From contig JBITNC010000001.1 of assembly GCA_050084985.1 (NCBI GenBank), positions 97,278,001 to 97,342,000 of the forward strand: 64,000 bases of DNA, given 5' to 3'. This DNA comes from Nageia nagi. Its lineage: Eukaryota; Pinophyta. This document shows, piece after piece, positions 23,701 through 34,822 of this stretch. The translations under genes and the position numbers were made by a program. The notes under the pieces were generated by a model. The model worked only from the letters and a program-made list of their open reading frames with translations. It was not told the origin of the DNA and did no database searches. Position 1 is the stretch's first letter. Every line of letters begins with the position of its first letter.

Positions 23701-23900
23701 TTATTGCAACTATCTATTATTAACAAGGTTGCATCAAATGTACTAACTTCATCAACTATAATTACCAAAGCTAGGGGTCCAAAATTTGAATCTAATGCAA
23801 GTTCCTTATCAATGTTAGTCACATCTTTGCTTGATTTTTCATCTTCATTTGAAGTATTCTAATTATCATTACTACTTTCATTAGGTGTAGCCTCACTATT
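20710..23900. other. Unclassified degenerate sequence
   Basis: No family recognised. A minus-strand stretch near 23400-23860 translates to Lys/Glu-rich, coiled-coil-like sequence (for example VREGSEKKKLPEKLVM). It lies directly downstream of the DUF4283 relic, so it may be the decayed tail of the same reading frame. The rest is AT-rich and stop-dense. Confidence 0.4.
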
Positions 23901-23949
23901 ATTTGCATCCTCCACCATTGGTTTCCCACATGCCTTATTTTGATTATGT

Positions 23950-24640
23950 CCATCTTGATAAAATTTTGATCTCCATATGTGCTAGATGGATATGAGTTAC
24001 TGTTATTCCCAACTTGATTGCATATTATGCATAGCTAATTATTTCTTTCGAATTTTAGTTCTTAAACCTACTCTTATAATTCTATTTAAACATGATAAAC
24101 TTTAGTTTCTTAACCCCATATTTAACCATGACTTAGAATCTTACCTCTACGAGTCTTGTGCAAGCTTTTATGACTTCATCCATTGTAATGAATTTTCCAA
24201 AGGACCCTACAATTCCTTAAAAAACTTTCTAATGCTAGAATTCAAAAGGTAGGTGTACAAGGATGATCCAAATTGGGGCATTTATTAGTTTATCTTTGAT
24301 AATATTGAACCTTGGTTTCCATTTCTCTAAGAACAATCCTCACCTCCCATAAAACCATGGTTGGCTCAAATATAATCTTGATCATTACATTATTGAAGAC
24401 AAACATAAGGTAATAATTAGGCATAATGATAATCTCTATCTATCCTTTGATTTTCCATTTCACTTTAGCCCATTTTAAAGAAAATTGATATTTGGTTTTA
24501 CACATGTAGCCTGCAAACTAGATTGAATCTTCCTCTATTTGCAAATTGGTTGATAATATCCTTTGGAAATCTAATACATATCTTCTCCCCCTCCTTTCAG
24601 CTTTGATAAAGGGTCATGTATCCACTATAGCTTCTTATGA
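23950..24640 (-). pseudogene. DUF4283-type ORF1 relic (LINE ORF1-like)
   Basis: Nucleic-acid-binding protein of the DUF4283 plus CCHC class, common in plant LINE ORF1 and derived host proteins. Minus-strand pieces in order: EIIIMPNYYLMFVFNN, GLFLEKWKPRFNIIKD, APIWIILVHLPFEF, SFGKFITMDEVIKACTRLVE, then a degenerate CCHC knuckle (CIICNQVGNNSNSY, with the His and last Cys lost). Three frames are needed and stops are present, so it is dead. Whether a LINE ORF2 once followed is not visible. Confidence 0.72.
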
Positions 24641-25450
24641 TAAGAGGTTATGCTAGGATCTTTGAGGATCCTCTATCATTTACTTTGGCATTAGTGACCA
24701 TATCCCATTCATGCCATTAAACCTTATCCCAAGCTATTCAATCCAAGCCATTTGAAACCCTTTGAGCCATAAAAAAGCCATGAAAGAAGTAAGGTCCATA
24801 GTAGGTAGATCCCTTGCCACCCCATGCTTGAAACCTAAACTACTTGAAGTCACCTCCTCACCTCATTTCCTATCACCACTTGCTCCACCCAATAAATCCT
24901 ACCAAGAGTAGGGCCCTTGCCCCCATGACCACTCCTTCCTACTACCAAAATGCTCTCTCGCTTATCACCATCTCTCACATAGATGGAATGGGATTTGTTT
25001 TATATTACTCTAATTGAAAAAATTACATGCTCCAAATGAAGACTATATGACTAAATTAATCTTCAAAAAAGTACAAACATGGGGAATTCTTCACATATAA
25101 AAATATGTTGTTATATTGCATATAAGGCACCTGACATTACCATGGATAGAAGAATGGTCTCATGATCTTGTAAATGGGATGAAATACAATTTCTACATTA
25201 TTGCTTTAGGGATCAATGAAATTATTAGTTGCATAGACCTTAAGGATACCTAACAAAGCCATGAAGGCATAGACAATTGCTAGAATCTCTATACATCTCT
25301 TTGTTGTGAATTACTAGGATTCAATTGTGAACCAAATATATCCATCTATATAGCTCATATAAGCTTCAAAACATTGCATCTAGAAATCATAAATAACTTA
25401 TCTCATGGAAGAGGAGATGTATGGTTCCATGGGGCACTCAAGGTATATTA
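24641..25450. other. Sequence between the DUF4283 relic and the large retroelement
   Basis: No recognisable gene. The 5' part may be the N-terminal extension of the DUF4283 frame. Confidence 0.4.
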
Positions 25451-25455
25451 CAAAG

Positions 25456-26306
25456 TGTTGCAGTGAAAATAGAGGTGGAATGTAGAATAACACAAAATAT
25501 AAATTATTCTTAAATCTTCACTGAACCTCAAATTATGCAAAATAGATAAACATATTGTAATTGTAGAATGATATTGATTTTCAGTTCTAACTACAATTTG
25601 ACCTTGGAAGGTACTTTTACAAATGCCATTTGCCAAAATAAGAATATTAGATCTCTATTATTTTTGATTTGCTTGCTTCTCTCCTTGATATGAACAACCT
25701 GTAAATCCTACACACATGCAAAAGACAATAACATCAAAGCATCTATGTATGACATGAATTGAATTGAAACTAGCATAAAACAATAAAATGTATGAGCTCA
25801 TAAGATTTTGGCAGCATTACCCTACTTCAAAAATGGGTCAAGATTCTCTCTAATTTGCTTTGTATTAACTTGTATTTATAGATTTTGTGTGGGATATTCA
25901 AAAGGCTGGTAAGAGGAAGTGAATAGCCATCGTAGGTCATAACTGACCCCCTCTATCCACATCATCTTGGAAAGTTGAAACATTTCAACTTTCTCTTGCT
26001 ATTTTGGTGTCTTTGGTTCAACTGTTACAGAGTCACCGATGTTTACCATACGAACATCGATGACTGGCTCAAAACACTGGTGACTATCTTGGGTTGCTGG
26101 CGATTGGGTTTTAACTTTGTGACAATATTAACTGACCGCCTAATAGCCAATTTTACCTAAAAAGAGTCATGTGACCACCTGTTTTGCATGTACTCGACGG
26201 GGGCTATCCAATAATAGGGTTTTTAGACCTATTTTATATTGTTGCGAAGAGTTATGATTATTTTAATGTTTACTAGTTAAGAAGGGGACATTTTTAGGTG
26301 TCTACA
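25456..26306 (-). repeat. 3' LTR of the Tat-type element
   Basis: 851 bp. Minus-strand start TGTAGACACC (26306), end GCAACA (25456). It contains a CpG-bearing inverted motif pair near 26031-26065 (GTCACCGATGTT and AACATCGATGAC). Confidence 0.96.
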
Positions 26307-26320
26307 TTTTGCCCCTTTTT
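26307..26320 (-). promoter_or_regulatory. Polypurine tract of the Tat-type element
   Basis: Minus strand AAAAAGGGGCAAAA directly upstream of the 3' LTR TGTAGACACC; this is where plus-strand DNA synthesis would be primed. Confidence 0.85.
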
Positions 26321-26787
26321 GAATTATCAACCGAAAAATGTGGTTGATAATTTCAAAAACATAGGATGAGAAGCATTGTTGCTTTTTTATTATATAAGTT
26401 TTGACTCAATTTCTTAGATGAATCAAAATTTTGATAAAATGTGTTTTCATTTTACATTTGATGTAGTTTTGAAAACAAATTTAAATATACTTTAGAAGTG
26501 ACTATTTTCGGTATGACAATGTATTGAGCTTGTGTGACAGTTGCATGACATTTTTGTTATGTTGTTTGCATGTTTAAGTGCACATGTACCGTATAAGTCC
26601 TCTTTAGTATATGAGTTTGATGGTGTTGTCTTTTGTCCCAACAATGGGGTTTTAGGATGATCTCCTGTAACAATGATACATCACATCTTATTGTATTTTG
26701 ATTTTATTGACCAATTCGAGGTTATTTTGAGAAAATTTTAACATTCTCATGGCTATTTCCAAATGTGACATTCTACTTCCAATCATC

Positions 26788-27300
26788 AATGTTTAGTTGT
26801 GGTCACCGACGTTCATCTTAGAGTCACCGAGTTTAGATACAGTCACCGATGTTCGTCTCCAAGTCACCGGATGTTTAAAAAAGAAAAAATTTTGATTTTT
26901 TCTTATTCACTACCTTTTAGCTGTCACTTTCATTGTTAGCTAGCACGAGTTTCCCTTGTGATCTCATTGATTTCTAGCTGTTGATATTTGCTACGATCAC
27001 CATGCCTCCACGTAGATGCTCCATTGGACGTTCTCGACCTATCCGGAAGAGGTAGGGTTTTGAAATTACTTTCTTTTCTATTTTTTATTTATAACTTGTA
27101 ATTTAACCATTTAATTGCAAAATTGAAACTATGAATGCCATTTAAACATTATTTTGATTATTTTTATCGATGAATTTTGTAGATTAAGCTTTTATTTATG
27201 TTTTTTGCAAAATTTTCATAACTCGGTCTCGATCATCGACCTAGGCCGAACGAGTGACAAAGTCATCGGTGTTTGGAATGCAAACATTGATGATCGAGTC
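26788..27300. repeat. Cluster of GTCACCGATGTT-like motifs
   Basis: At least six CpG-containing variants (for example GTCACCGACGTT, GTCACCGATGTTCG, GTCATCGGTGTTTG) between 26788 and 26875 and at 27229-27300. They also occur in both LTRs and in the leader at 41940-42090. They stand out as CpG-rich words in AT-rich DNA. Confidence 0.7.
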
Positions 27301-29405
27301 TTACCTATTAGAAATGCTGGCATTTTAGTATGAAATGCCATTTTTCCTTTTTTTTTTTTGAGCTGAACCTTTTTAAAATTATACAGGTTCGAGACATCTT
27401 TGAGCCTCGAGGTAGATATCCCTCGATTCTACAGGAGGGTAGAGGTCTTTTGGGTCCAGTCGATCATACCTTTTTAGATCCATCAATTTTGGAGTGGGTC
27501 CACACATGGGCTGCATTCATTGGGAGTATCCTTTATTGGCTACATTGCTAGATAGATGGGATGCGATGACATGCACTTTTCATCTTCCAATAGGGGAGAT
27601 GACTATTACAATAGAGGACATACACAGATTATATAGACTTCCCATTCATGGATAGAGGATCTTACCTATGGTGGATAGGACAGGAGCTTTACCCGCTATT
27701 TCTTATTTGTACGGGGTCGCTCGGGTTGATATTATTATTTTAGAGATTATTTTAGGTGGTATCCGATATTACCAGTATTGGCTAGAGGATCAATAGGGGA
27801 CTATCTATTTTTCATATTTGATGGGTTTGGTACAGTGTTATGCTCTCCCTGATACTAGCAATGGGAGATTTTCATGGTCATTATTACTCGTTATTATGGA
27901 TATGATGTAGCATGGTACGGTATATGCTTGGGCACCCACATTGTTAGCTTAGATTTACAGGGAGCTATTCTTTTATTCACAGGGGCATAGGGCCTCTTTA
28001 TCAATTACTATCACATTACAGGCATGGGCCTATGAGCATATATCTGTAGCTCGTCCTCCAGGGTTACTGATGTTAGGGTTTGGTAGTCACTTAGATTATG
28101 AGGCGGGCATAGTCTGATGGTGCAGGATTTTTATATTCACCGATCGGATGGAGTTCATCAAGATGTGAGCTATTATCACCACATGCTTAGTCACTTGATT
28201 CTAGATCAGGTGAGATTCAGACCTTATCGCTTGTATCCTGTCTGGAGAGAGCTCGCAGCTAAGCTTACTGTATTTGGTAGTCACATGTTTTGAGTGGTCA
28301 TCGAGCTAATTTTTTGGAGTACTTTCATTTTGAGCAGGTGCATCGTTAGTTCAATTTAGTTCAGGATGTACCTACCCCATCAGTGCCATATCAGCATGAG
28401 GGCACTATTTCAACAGAGGGTGTACAGCCATTGGTTTACGTAGAGCCAGATCCTACTTAGGAGGAGTTATTATTAAAGGATGATACTGAAGAGGATGATG
28501 TAGGGGTGTTTGAGGCCTTCAGGGCCTAGTGGGAGGAGGGAGATGATGGCCTCGAGGGTGAACTAGAGGGTCAACACATTTGTAGGTGCATTGATGTTGA
28601 TGAGGAGTTGGGCACAGCAATAGGAGGGAGAGAGGTGGGTGAGGAGCCTACAGGAGTGAAGGCTACGAGAGAGGAGGCTACTGGTGAGGAGGTTATGGTA
28701 GATGCTCATGAGGAGTTAGCTCCTAAGGAGGAGGCTACAGGTGTAGGTAAGGAGGGAGCTACCCTAGAGGTTACACGTGGAGTCGAGCAGGCTCCTGCTA
28801 CACAGGTTCCTAGCATTGATACTTTGTAGGAGACATTTATGAGCTAAGACACCAGCTAGCATAGGCCCACTCACATATGTACAGGTACAGGGCTGAGTGA
28901 GATAGATATAGATAGGAGAGAGATGAGGCTTATTCCTCTTTATAGGAGCTCAAGCTCATCAATTGGGAGTAGCCTCTACTGCCAGAGGTGGTCCTTCAGT
29001 TATCTATCATGGCATTTATCAGTAATGAGATTTTTACAGTGGTATAGTGCAGTTGTGGCTGATAGGCATTCTAGCTTTTACTATGGGGGCTCAGTATCCT
29101 ATACCTCCAAATACTTATATGCCTATAGATATTTTAGCATATCAGATCGGTAGTAGTGCACAGGGCATAGTTGGATCCCCAGGCAGGACTCAGAGATCAC
29201 AAGGTCTATCTAGCAGGAGTGGTACACCCTGGGCATCTCCTTTAGGGGTTGTTGGTTCATCCAAGTTGCAAAGAGCTCAGCATCTAGGTAGTCCTATAGG
29301 CTCTGTAGGCACTACTCTTCCAGGTCAGGGTACCGGAGAGACTAGTAGATGGTAGAGGCGATCGAGTAGTCCTAGCAAACAAGGCAGTGGTTGGGGTAGT
29401 CCTTG
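27002..29405 (+). pseudogene. Antisense Plant Mobile Domain (PMD) reading frame within the Tat-type element
   Basis: The PMD (aminotransferase-like plant mobile domain) is shared by plant transposons and host MAIN/MAIL proteins. ATG at 27002 opens MPPRRCSIGRSRPIRKR. A likely intron follows (27052-27386, GTAGGG donor, T-rich tract, TTATACAG acceptor). Exon 2 starts VRDIFEPRG, then LGPVDHTFLD, WDAMTCTFHLPIGEMTITIE and DIHRLYRLPIHG, the PMD core, then IRYYQYWLED, YALPDTSNGRFSW, TVYAWAPTLLA and LQAWAYEHI. A Glu-rich stretch (28590-28830) and a Ser/Gly/Pro-rich tail (29047-29405) end it. Stops interrupt it and exon phases differ by one base, so this copy is dead. It runs opposite to pol and ends facing the sense frame at 31590-32407. 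Confidence 0.85.
27052..27386 (+). other. Probable intron in the antisense PMD frame
   Basis: 335 nt from GTAGGG to TTATACAG with a long T tract shortly before the acceptor. PMD similarity begins directly after the acceptor, and a basic start peptide lies directly before the donor. The phases are off by one, through an indel or a different donor. Confidence 0.5.
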
Positions 29406-29950
29406 AGGATACCCTTTCTCATGATGTTATTTTATATGCTTATGAGGTTATTGTACCCTTGTATTTTATTATGTGATTCATGATGTTATGATGACCTTTT
29501 GATGGACTATGATAATGTATACATAGATAGATAGATCTTTGATATTTATGGTACTTGTATGATTCTGATGCATGAGCTTTCATTCTATATATAGATTTAT
29601 GATAAAATAGGTATGATGTGATCATGATTGTCTTTTAATTACTTGATTATGAATAGATGTTAATGATATATGTAATTTTCGAAATGTATGATGTATAGAT
29701 ATAATTATGGAATGTATGATGTATAATGATGAAATATATAACATATATCAATAAATTAGTATTGATGATGTTACTAATCTCAACATTAAGTTAATAATAA
29801 GTACAATTATAGTTGCTATAATCAATAAATCCAATTGATAATTTTAATAATTTAAGTTATTTAGGGACATATTTTATTATATTTTTGTGGAATCAGATGC
29901 ATCATCTTCCATACTTGGCAATTTTATAATAAACTTTAGACATGACAAAC

Positions 29951-30236
29951 TAGTGACTTATGGATGTATATGAACATTAACTTTGTCTTGGTCAGGGGAA
30001 CAATAAATAATCATTCTTATCCTTTCCAAAGAAAAGCAATTTTAATAATGTTCAAAGGTAATGATATATATTAAACGTGGCTGACATGACACACTAGTGA
30101 CTTATGGATGTATATGAACATTAACTTTATCTTGGTCAGGGGAACAATAAAGAATCATTCCTATCCTTTCCAAAGAAAAGCAATTTTAATAATGTTCAAA
30201 GGTAATGATATTTTCAAAAGGGATGGGTTTAACAAA
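29951..30236. repeat. Tandem duplication, 2 x 143 bp
   Basis: Copies start TAGTGACTTATGGATGTATA at 29951 and 30094, with few differences (TTTGTCTT versus TTTATCTT; AAATAATC versus AAAGAATC). It lies in the non-coding stretch between the two extra frames. Confidence 0.92.
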
Positions 30237-30581
30237 ATGACACAAATGATTCTAAACACAAACACATTACAAACTATGACAAAAGATTAGGTGATTTTGG
30301 ATTAATAACCAAGTTATGATAACATCTACCTCATCTTTCTTTATCTCAAGATTTGACAACCTAAGATGATATCAAACGATATTGTTATATGTTGATAAAA
30401 AATCTAAAAACTCTAGTGTGTGTAGTGAGATTCATTCCCTTTCTTAGATCATTTGAGATGAAATATCCTAGAGACATTAATAAGCTAGTCTATCTGTATG
30501 AAACATATAGAGGTCCATAGGAAAGAAGGTCGCTAACCAAAATGGACATATCGCCACTCGTAAGGTATGCCTCATTCCAAT

Positions 30582-30675
30582 AGGTGTCCATAGCCCCGAT
30601 GAGGATTAACCCCTCGATTCCGCTACAACCTTGCTCTACTGCTAGTCAGGCGTCTATAGCCCGGTAGAGGATATT
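30582..30675. repeat. Pair of 26 bp direct repeats, 66 bp apart, in a GC-richer island
   Basis: AGGTGTCCATAGCCCCGATG (30582) and AGGCGTCTATAGCCCGGTAG (30648) match at most positions. The surrounding 180 bp is clearly less AT-rich than its neighbours. Confidence 0.6.
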
Positions 30676-30681
30676 GTAATC

Positions 30682-30749
30682 ACCCAAGAATCATTGATAT
30701 AATGTAGCAATTTTTTTTTTTTTTTTTTACTATCAAATGATTCTTGGGT
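30682..30749. repeat. Inverted repeat with a poly-T loop
   Basis: Left arm ACCCAAGAATCATTGATA (30682-30699) is matched in reverse complement by TATCAAATGATTCTTGGGT (30731-30749) with one extra base. The loop contains about 19 T residues. Lying between two convergent frames, it could act as a terminator-like hairpin, but that is a guess. Confidence 0.85.
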
Positions 30750-31589
30750 TCAAGATGAAGCGAATAATAGGATAGACACATAACTTTCACTCTTAATATC
30801 TCTTAGAATGATTTCATTCAAATTCTCTTAGAATTTTTTAATGTTGTAAGTGCTTGGAGTTTATGGATTTTCTTTCAAACATAAACTTTATGTTTTTCTA
30901 TCATCTATGGTATATCATTTCTTTATAAAAGAAAAGACAAGGTGAATGTAGTGATAATAGGGAGATCATTCTAAAATGACCTTTTTACACATTACACGTT
31001 TACTAGATAATCACTTTTACAATGACATGCAACATATATTCACATCATACGAGGGCAAGGCACCCAATTACCAAGTAACCTCTAGATGTTTCCATCTAGG
31101 TATATTTTATAATTTTATAATTTTTATGTATTTTATAGTTTTCAATTTTTAAGGGTTTTATAATTTTTTTTTTATTTTTTAAGATTTTATAATTTTTTCT
31201 AGGGAATCTATTCATGACACGTTCAAATCGAGTTTGTACTACATCAGGATTAAATGAGCAATGTGTTGAACTAAACAAAAAACTAAAATCTAATACCACT
31301 TGATTATGATGGATTTATGGAATACAATAATCTAAGTGTTCGACTATTATGATTTGAGTGATAGAAATGATTCATTCTTGATGTTTTAAAGTCAATTTGT
31401 GAGTACAATCAACTATTATTTTGGACTTTTCTATAGGCCACAGAAGAAGAAATATATCATTAAATCATATTCTGAGCTAGGGGAACACCATAACTCAAAT
31501 GCGTTGATACAAACAATAACTTGATATCCATGTACTTTGACATCCCAACTGTAAGATTCGTGTGCATCATAAAATGTCAAGGCCATTTT

Positions 31590-32407
31590 CTATTGTATTT
31601 CAAAAGGCATGGAAAATATATTTGAATATAAAGGAGTAGGAACGTCACGAATAACTTTCATAAAGATATCTTTTCCATACCTACTTTCAAACCCTGGAAG
31701 ATAACTTCCATTATTATGCACTTTATGTTCTTTTGATAGTTTTTCGATAATCTCATTTCTAACCCTTATTTGATTCATCATTGTAAGTTCGGTAATATGA
31801 AAAGCTTGCCTTTCTTCCAACTTTCATTTCCAAATTGTGTGTCGCATTTGCATGCAGAAAATCTATGAATTTGCCTATAGTATTGTTGTGACGTTCTAGG
31901 AGGAAAAGCCACAAAAGTATTTGAAAAATCATAAATCACCCTTTTATGAGGTAAATAATGTAAAATTTTATCCATCCATTCTAGGCTTTTGGTTAATTGT
32001 TTAACGTATTTCTGCCTAGCTAAAAGGAGTGAATACTCAGTTAATTGGCAATTTGTGACGATTCTCAGTATTCCATAAGGCCATTGTAGGTAGAAAACTG
32101 TTATTTCTTATGATATTCTTTCCATATGGGTGAAATAGATTTGTGGATCTAAAATAATGCTTACTTCATATCCATAAAAAGTGACTTCCCAATCATGATT
32201 TCTACCACAAAACATATGATATGTTCTTTCATATTGTTCATCAATAGTCAATTGTAAATAATTTAAGAGATTAAGATCAAATCCATGTTTTAAATATGTC
32301 AATGCCAAATCACCTAGATATCTTGGTGGTGGAAATCATACTTGTGGTGGCATTATGCTACCTTCAGTAGATTCCTTTTCCAGATTCATCCTTTTTGTTT
32401 TAATCAT
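31590..32407 (-). pseudogene. Unrecognised sense-strand extra frame downstream of integrase
   Basis: From an ATG at 32407 one frame runs to about 31820 with only two stops, then continues by a frameshift to 31590: about 270 codons. Visible stretches are MIKTKRMNLEKESTEGSIMP, RYLGDLALTYLKHGFDLNLL, HMFCGRNHDWEVTFYGYEV, WMDKILHYLPHKRVIYDFSN, VAFPPRTSQQYYRQIHRFSA and HNNGSYLPGFESRYGKDIF. It is rich in Tyr, His and Phe, with no transmembrane segment or catalytic motif I can name. The first stop is TGA where CGA would fit, as expected from methyl-C decay. The length and sparse stops argue it was a real protein in the parent element. I do not recognise the family. Confidence 0.65.
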
Positions 32408-32499
32408 TAACACTTGACAAATATCAATACTTTTATTTATTTATCAATTTAACAGTAAAATAAAATGAAAGAAAACTAATGTACACATTTTTTTTTATG

Positions 32500-33620
32500 C
32501 ATGGAAGGGTCGAGATGCATGATATTTATAGGTTCATGCTCTTCATTTCCTTCTAAGTTTGATAGATGATAACTTCCTTTACCAATTTTTTCTTAATGAT
32601 ATATGGTCCTAACCAATTTGGAGCAAACTTATCTCTAAGTTGTCGTTCTATTCATGAAGTTTGTTGATTTCTTTTAAAACTAAATCACCTATTTTGAATT
32701 CACAAATTAAAGCCCTTTTATCAAAAGCTCATTTTATCCTCTTTTGATAAACACCATATGCTCTAAAGCATTAATGCATTTTTCATCTAAAAGTAACAAT
32801 TGATCTAAGTGAGTCCGTCTTGCTTCTTCATCGAATTTTTGCTCACTTAAATTTACTCTAAGGGATGGTATCTCAAGTTCTATGGGTAGGATGGCTTCTA
32901 TTCCATATACTAAAGAGAATGGTGTTGCCCCAATAGGGGTGCATACACTGGTATGATAAGCCCATAAGGCCTTTGATATTTGCATATGCCAATCTCTATG
33001 AGAATCATTTACTATTTTTGCTAAGATGTTCCGAATAGTTTTATTAGTAGCCTCTGCTTGTCCATTGCCTTGTGAATAATATGGAGTGGAAAAACTTTGT
33101 TTAATTTTATACTTGTCACATATTTGTTTTACATCCTTATTTTTAAAATTCTTTCCATTATCAGTAATTAATTGGTTGGTATACCGAATCTACATATAAT
33201 ATAACTTTCTATAAATTCAGCAATTCTTGAACCAGTAGTGGAAGTCATAGGAATAGCCTCTACCCATTTAGTAAAATATTCAGTTGTTGTGATATGAACT
33301 TGTGTCCACTAGAAGACGTAGATGTAATTTGTCCTATTAAGTCTAATGCCCATTTAGAGAATGGCCAAAGTGATTGTGTAGGATGTAGTTCTTGAGATGG
33401 TTATGAAAATAAATGAGCGTATTGTTGAAATTTAAAACATTTTTTAACATATTCACAACAATCCTTTTCCATAGTAGGCCAATAATACCCCATTCAAATT
33501 AATCATTTTACAATTACAGGCCATTAAAATGTCCTCCACATGTTCCATCATGGGCAGAGGATATAGCCTTTTTAATATCATTACATTCAAGACATCTGAG
33601 TAAAATACCGTTGAAATTTC
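32500..33620 (-). pseudogene. Integrase domain of the Tat-type element
   Basis: Inserts the cDNA copy into host DNA. Minus-strand pieces: AHDGTCGGHFNG, MGYYWPTMEKDC and CCEYVKKCFKFQ (zinc-binding region), WALDLIGQ (start of the DDE core), YYSQGNGQAE-like wording before a run ending DSHRDWHMQISKALWAYHTS, then GATPFSLVYGIEAILPIELE (32734-32985) and KFAPNWLGPYIIKK at the C-terminus. Several frames are used and stops are frequent. No chromodomain is visible, as expected for this lineage. Confidence 0.85.
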
Positions 33621-34049
33621 ATCGATACAAGATATCCCCTATCAAACAATATTTAGTTGCTTTGATTTTAAAAGCTCATCATGATGATTTATTAAGGTTT
33701 GCAGGAAGAGTTCCAAATTTTAAAAAATCTGTCAATTCCTTGTACCAATTATCTTTATCAATTATGTCAATATTTAACACACTTTTTTCTTCATCTTCCT
33801 GTTGTAATGATGATTGAGACAATTGAATTATCTCAACTTGAATTGAAGATTTTTTAGGATCCTCTAGGATAAGAGATCCAATAGAAGCCATAGCATCTGC
33901 AAATCTATTAGATGATCTTGGTGCTGCTTCTATACTAAATCGATCAAAAGATTTTAATAATTTCTCAACTAAGCTTTATACTTTTGAAGTAAAGGTTCTC
34001 TACATTGATAGATTCCTTTCACTTGATTTACGATGATAAAGAATCTCCA

Positions 34050-34255
34050 ATAATCTTAATTCATTTTAAGTTTTAATTTAATAGTAGTTCTTAATGCTAA
34101 TATCAAAGCTTCGTATTCCGCATTATTATTAGTACAAGGAAATTTTAATTTAAATGAATATGGTATAGGGATCCCTTGCAGGGTTATAAATACAACACCT
34201 GCTCCACCACCCTGTTCACATCGAGAACCATCAAAGTGTATTGTCATATCCCAAT
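34050..34255 (-). pseudogene. Second (archaeal-type) RNase H domain
   Basis: MTIHFDGSRCEQGGGAGVVF, then GIPIPYSFKLKFPCTNNNAE and YEALILALRTTIKLK. The DGS, GGGAG and NNNAEYEAL blocks are the ribonuclease H fold with its first catalytic Asp and the Glu. Ty3/gypsy elements normally have one RNase H; a second of this type between the first and integrase is diagnostic of the Tat lineage. Confidence 0.88.
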
Positions 34256-34479
34256 CATCTTCAGGTTCTACAGTATTTCAATTTCATCTAGTTGAAACAC
34301 CCCATCATTAGGTAATTCAATGACAAGGGGTTTATTATCTTGCAATGGAGCATCAGCAAGATAATCAGCAATTACTTATCCTTTTATTGACTTTTGTCCA
34401 ATAAAATGTAAATCAAATTTAGTTAAATGCATTATCCACTTTACAGTTCTTGAATTTTGATACATTTTATTCATCATAT

Positions 34480-34810
34480 ATTTCAACGGATCCATTTTAG
34501 AGATGACGTATGTTGTATGATTAAGCATATAATGTCGAAGTTTTTTAGTAGCAAAAATGACAGCCAGACTAATTTTTCCAAATATATGTACTTAATCTCA
34601 TAGCTCACTAGGGTTCTACTCAGATAATATATAGCTTGCTCTTTATTGTGTTCATTCTTTTGAGCAAGCATTTTCCTAAAGCATTTTTAGTAGCAGAGAT
34701 ATATAATAAAAAAGGTACATATTTTCTTGGTGGACTTAAGATAGGAGGCGATAATAAATATCTTTTAATTTCATCGAATGCATCTTGTTGCTCTTTGCCC
34801 CAATAATATT
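34480..34810 (-). pseudogene. RNase H domain (RT-associated)
   Basis: The end of the RT connection and RNase H: MLAQKNEHNKEQAIYYLSRT then SYEIKYIYLEKLVWLSFLL, where family members read 'E..Y...EK..LA'. It sits between RT and the second RNase H and is frameshifted upstream. Confidence 0.75.
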
Positions 34811-34822
34811 CTACTCCCCTTT

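Larger units (their letters stand above)
29406..31589. other. Non-coding segment between the convergent extra frames
   Basis: Short AT-rich repeats at 29500-29760, the tandem duplication at 29951-30236, a GC-richer island at 30500-30680, the inverted repeat at 30682-30749 and AT-rich sequence beyond. No reading frame could be supported. Confidence 0.55.

Noticed and set aside
25448-25636. 62-codon frame repeated at 42206-42421
   Set aside because: Both lie in the LTRs of the Tat-type element; the match is LTR identity, not a gene family.
25975-26160. 61-codon frame repeated at 42760-42945
   Set aside because: Also LTR sequence, with no recognisable domain.
30500-30680. Possible tRNA gene or structured RNA in the GC-richer island
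   Set aside because: No cloverleaf could be drawn; the T-arm-like word lacks its partner strand.
30711-30728. Poly-T tract as a retroposon poly-A tail
   Set aside because: It sits in the loop of an inverted repeat inside the Tat-type element with no SINE-like body next to it.
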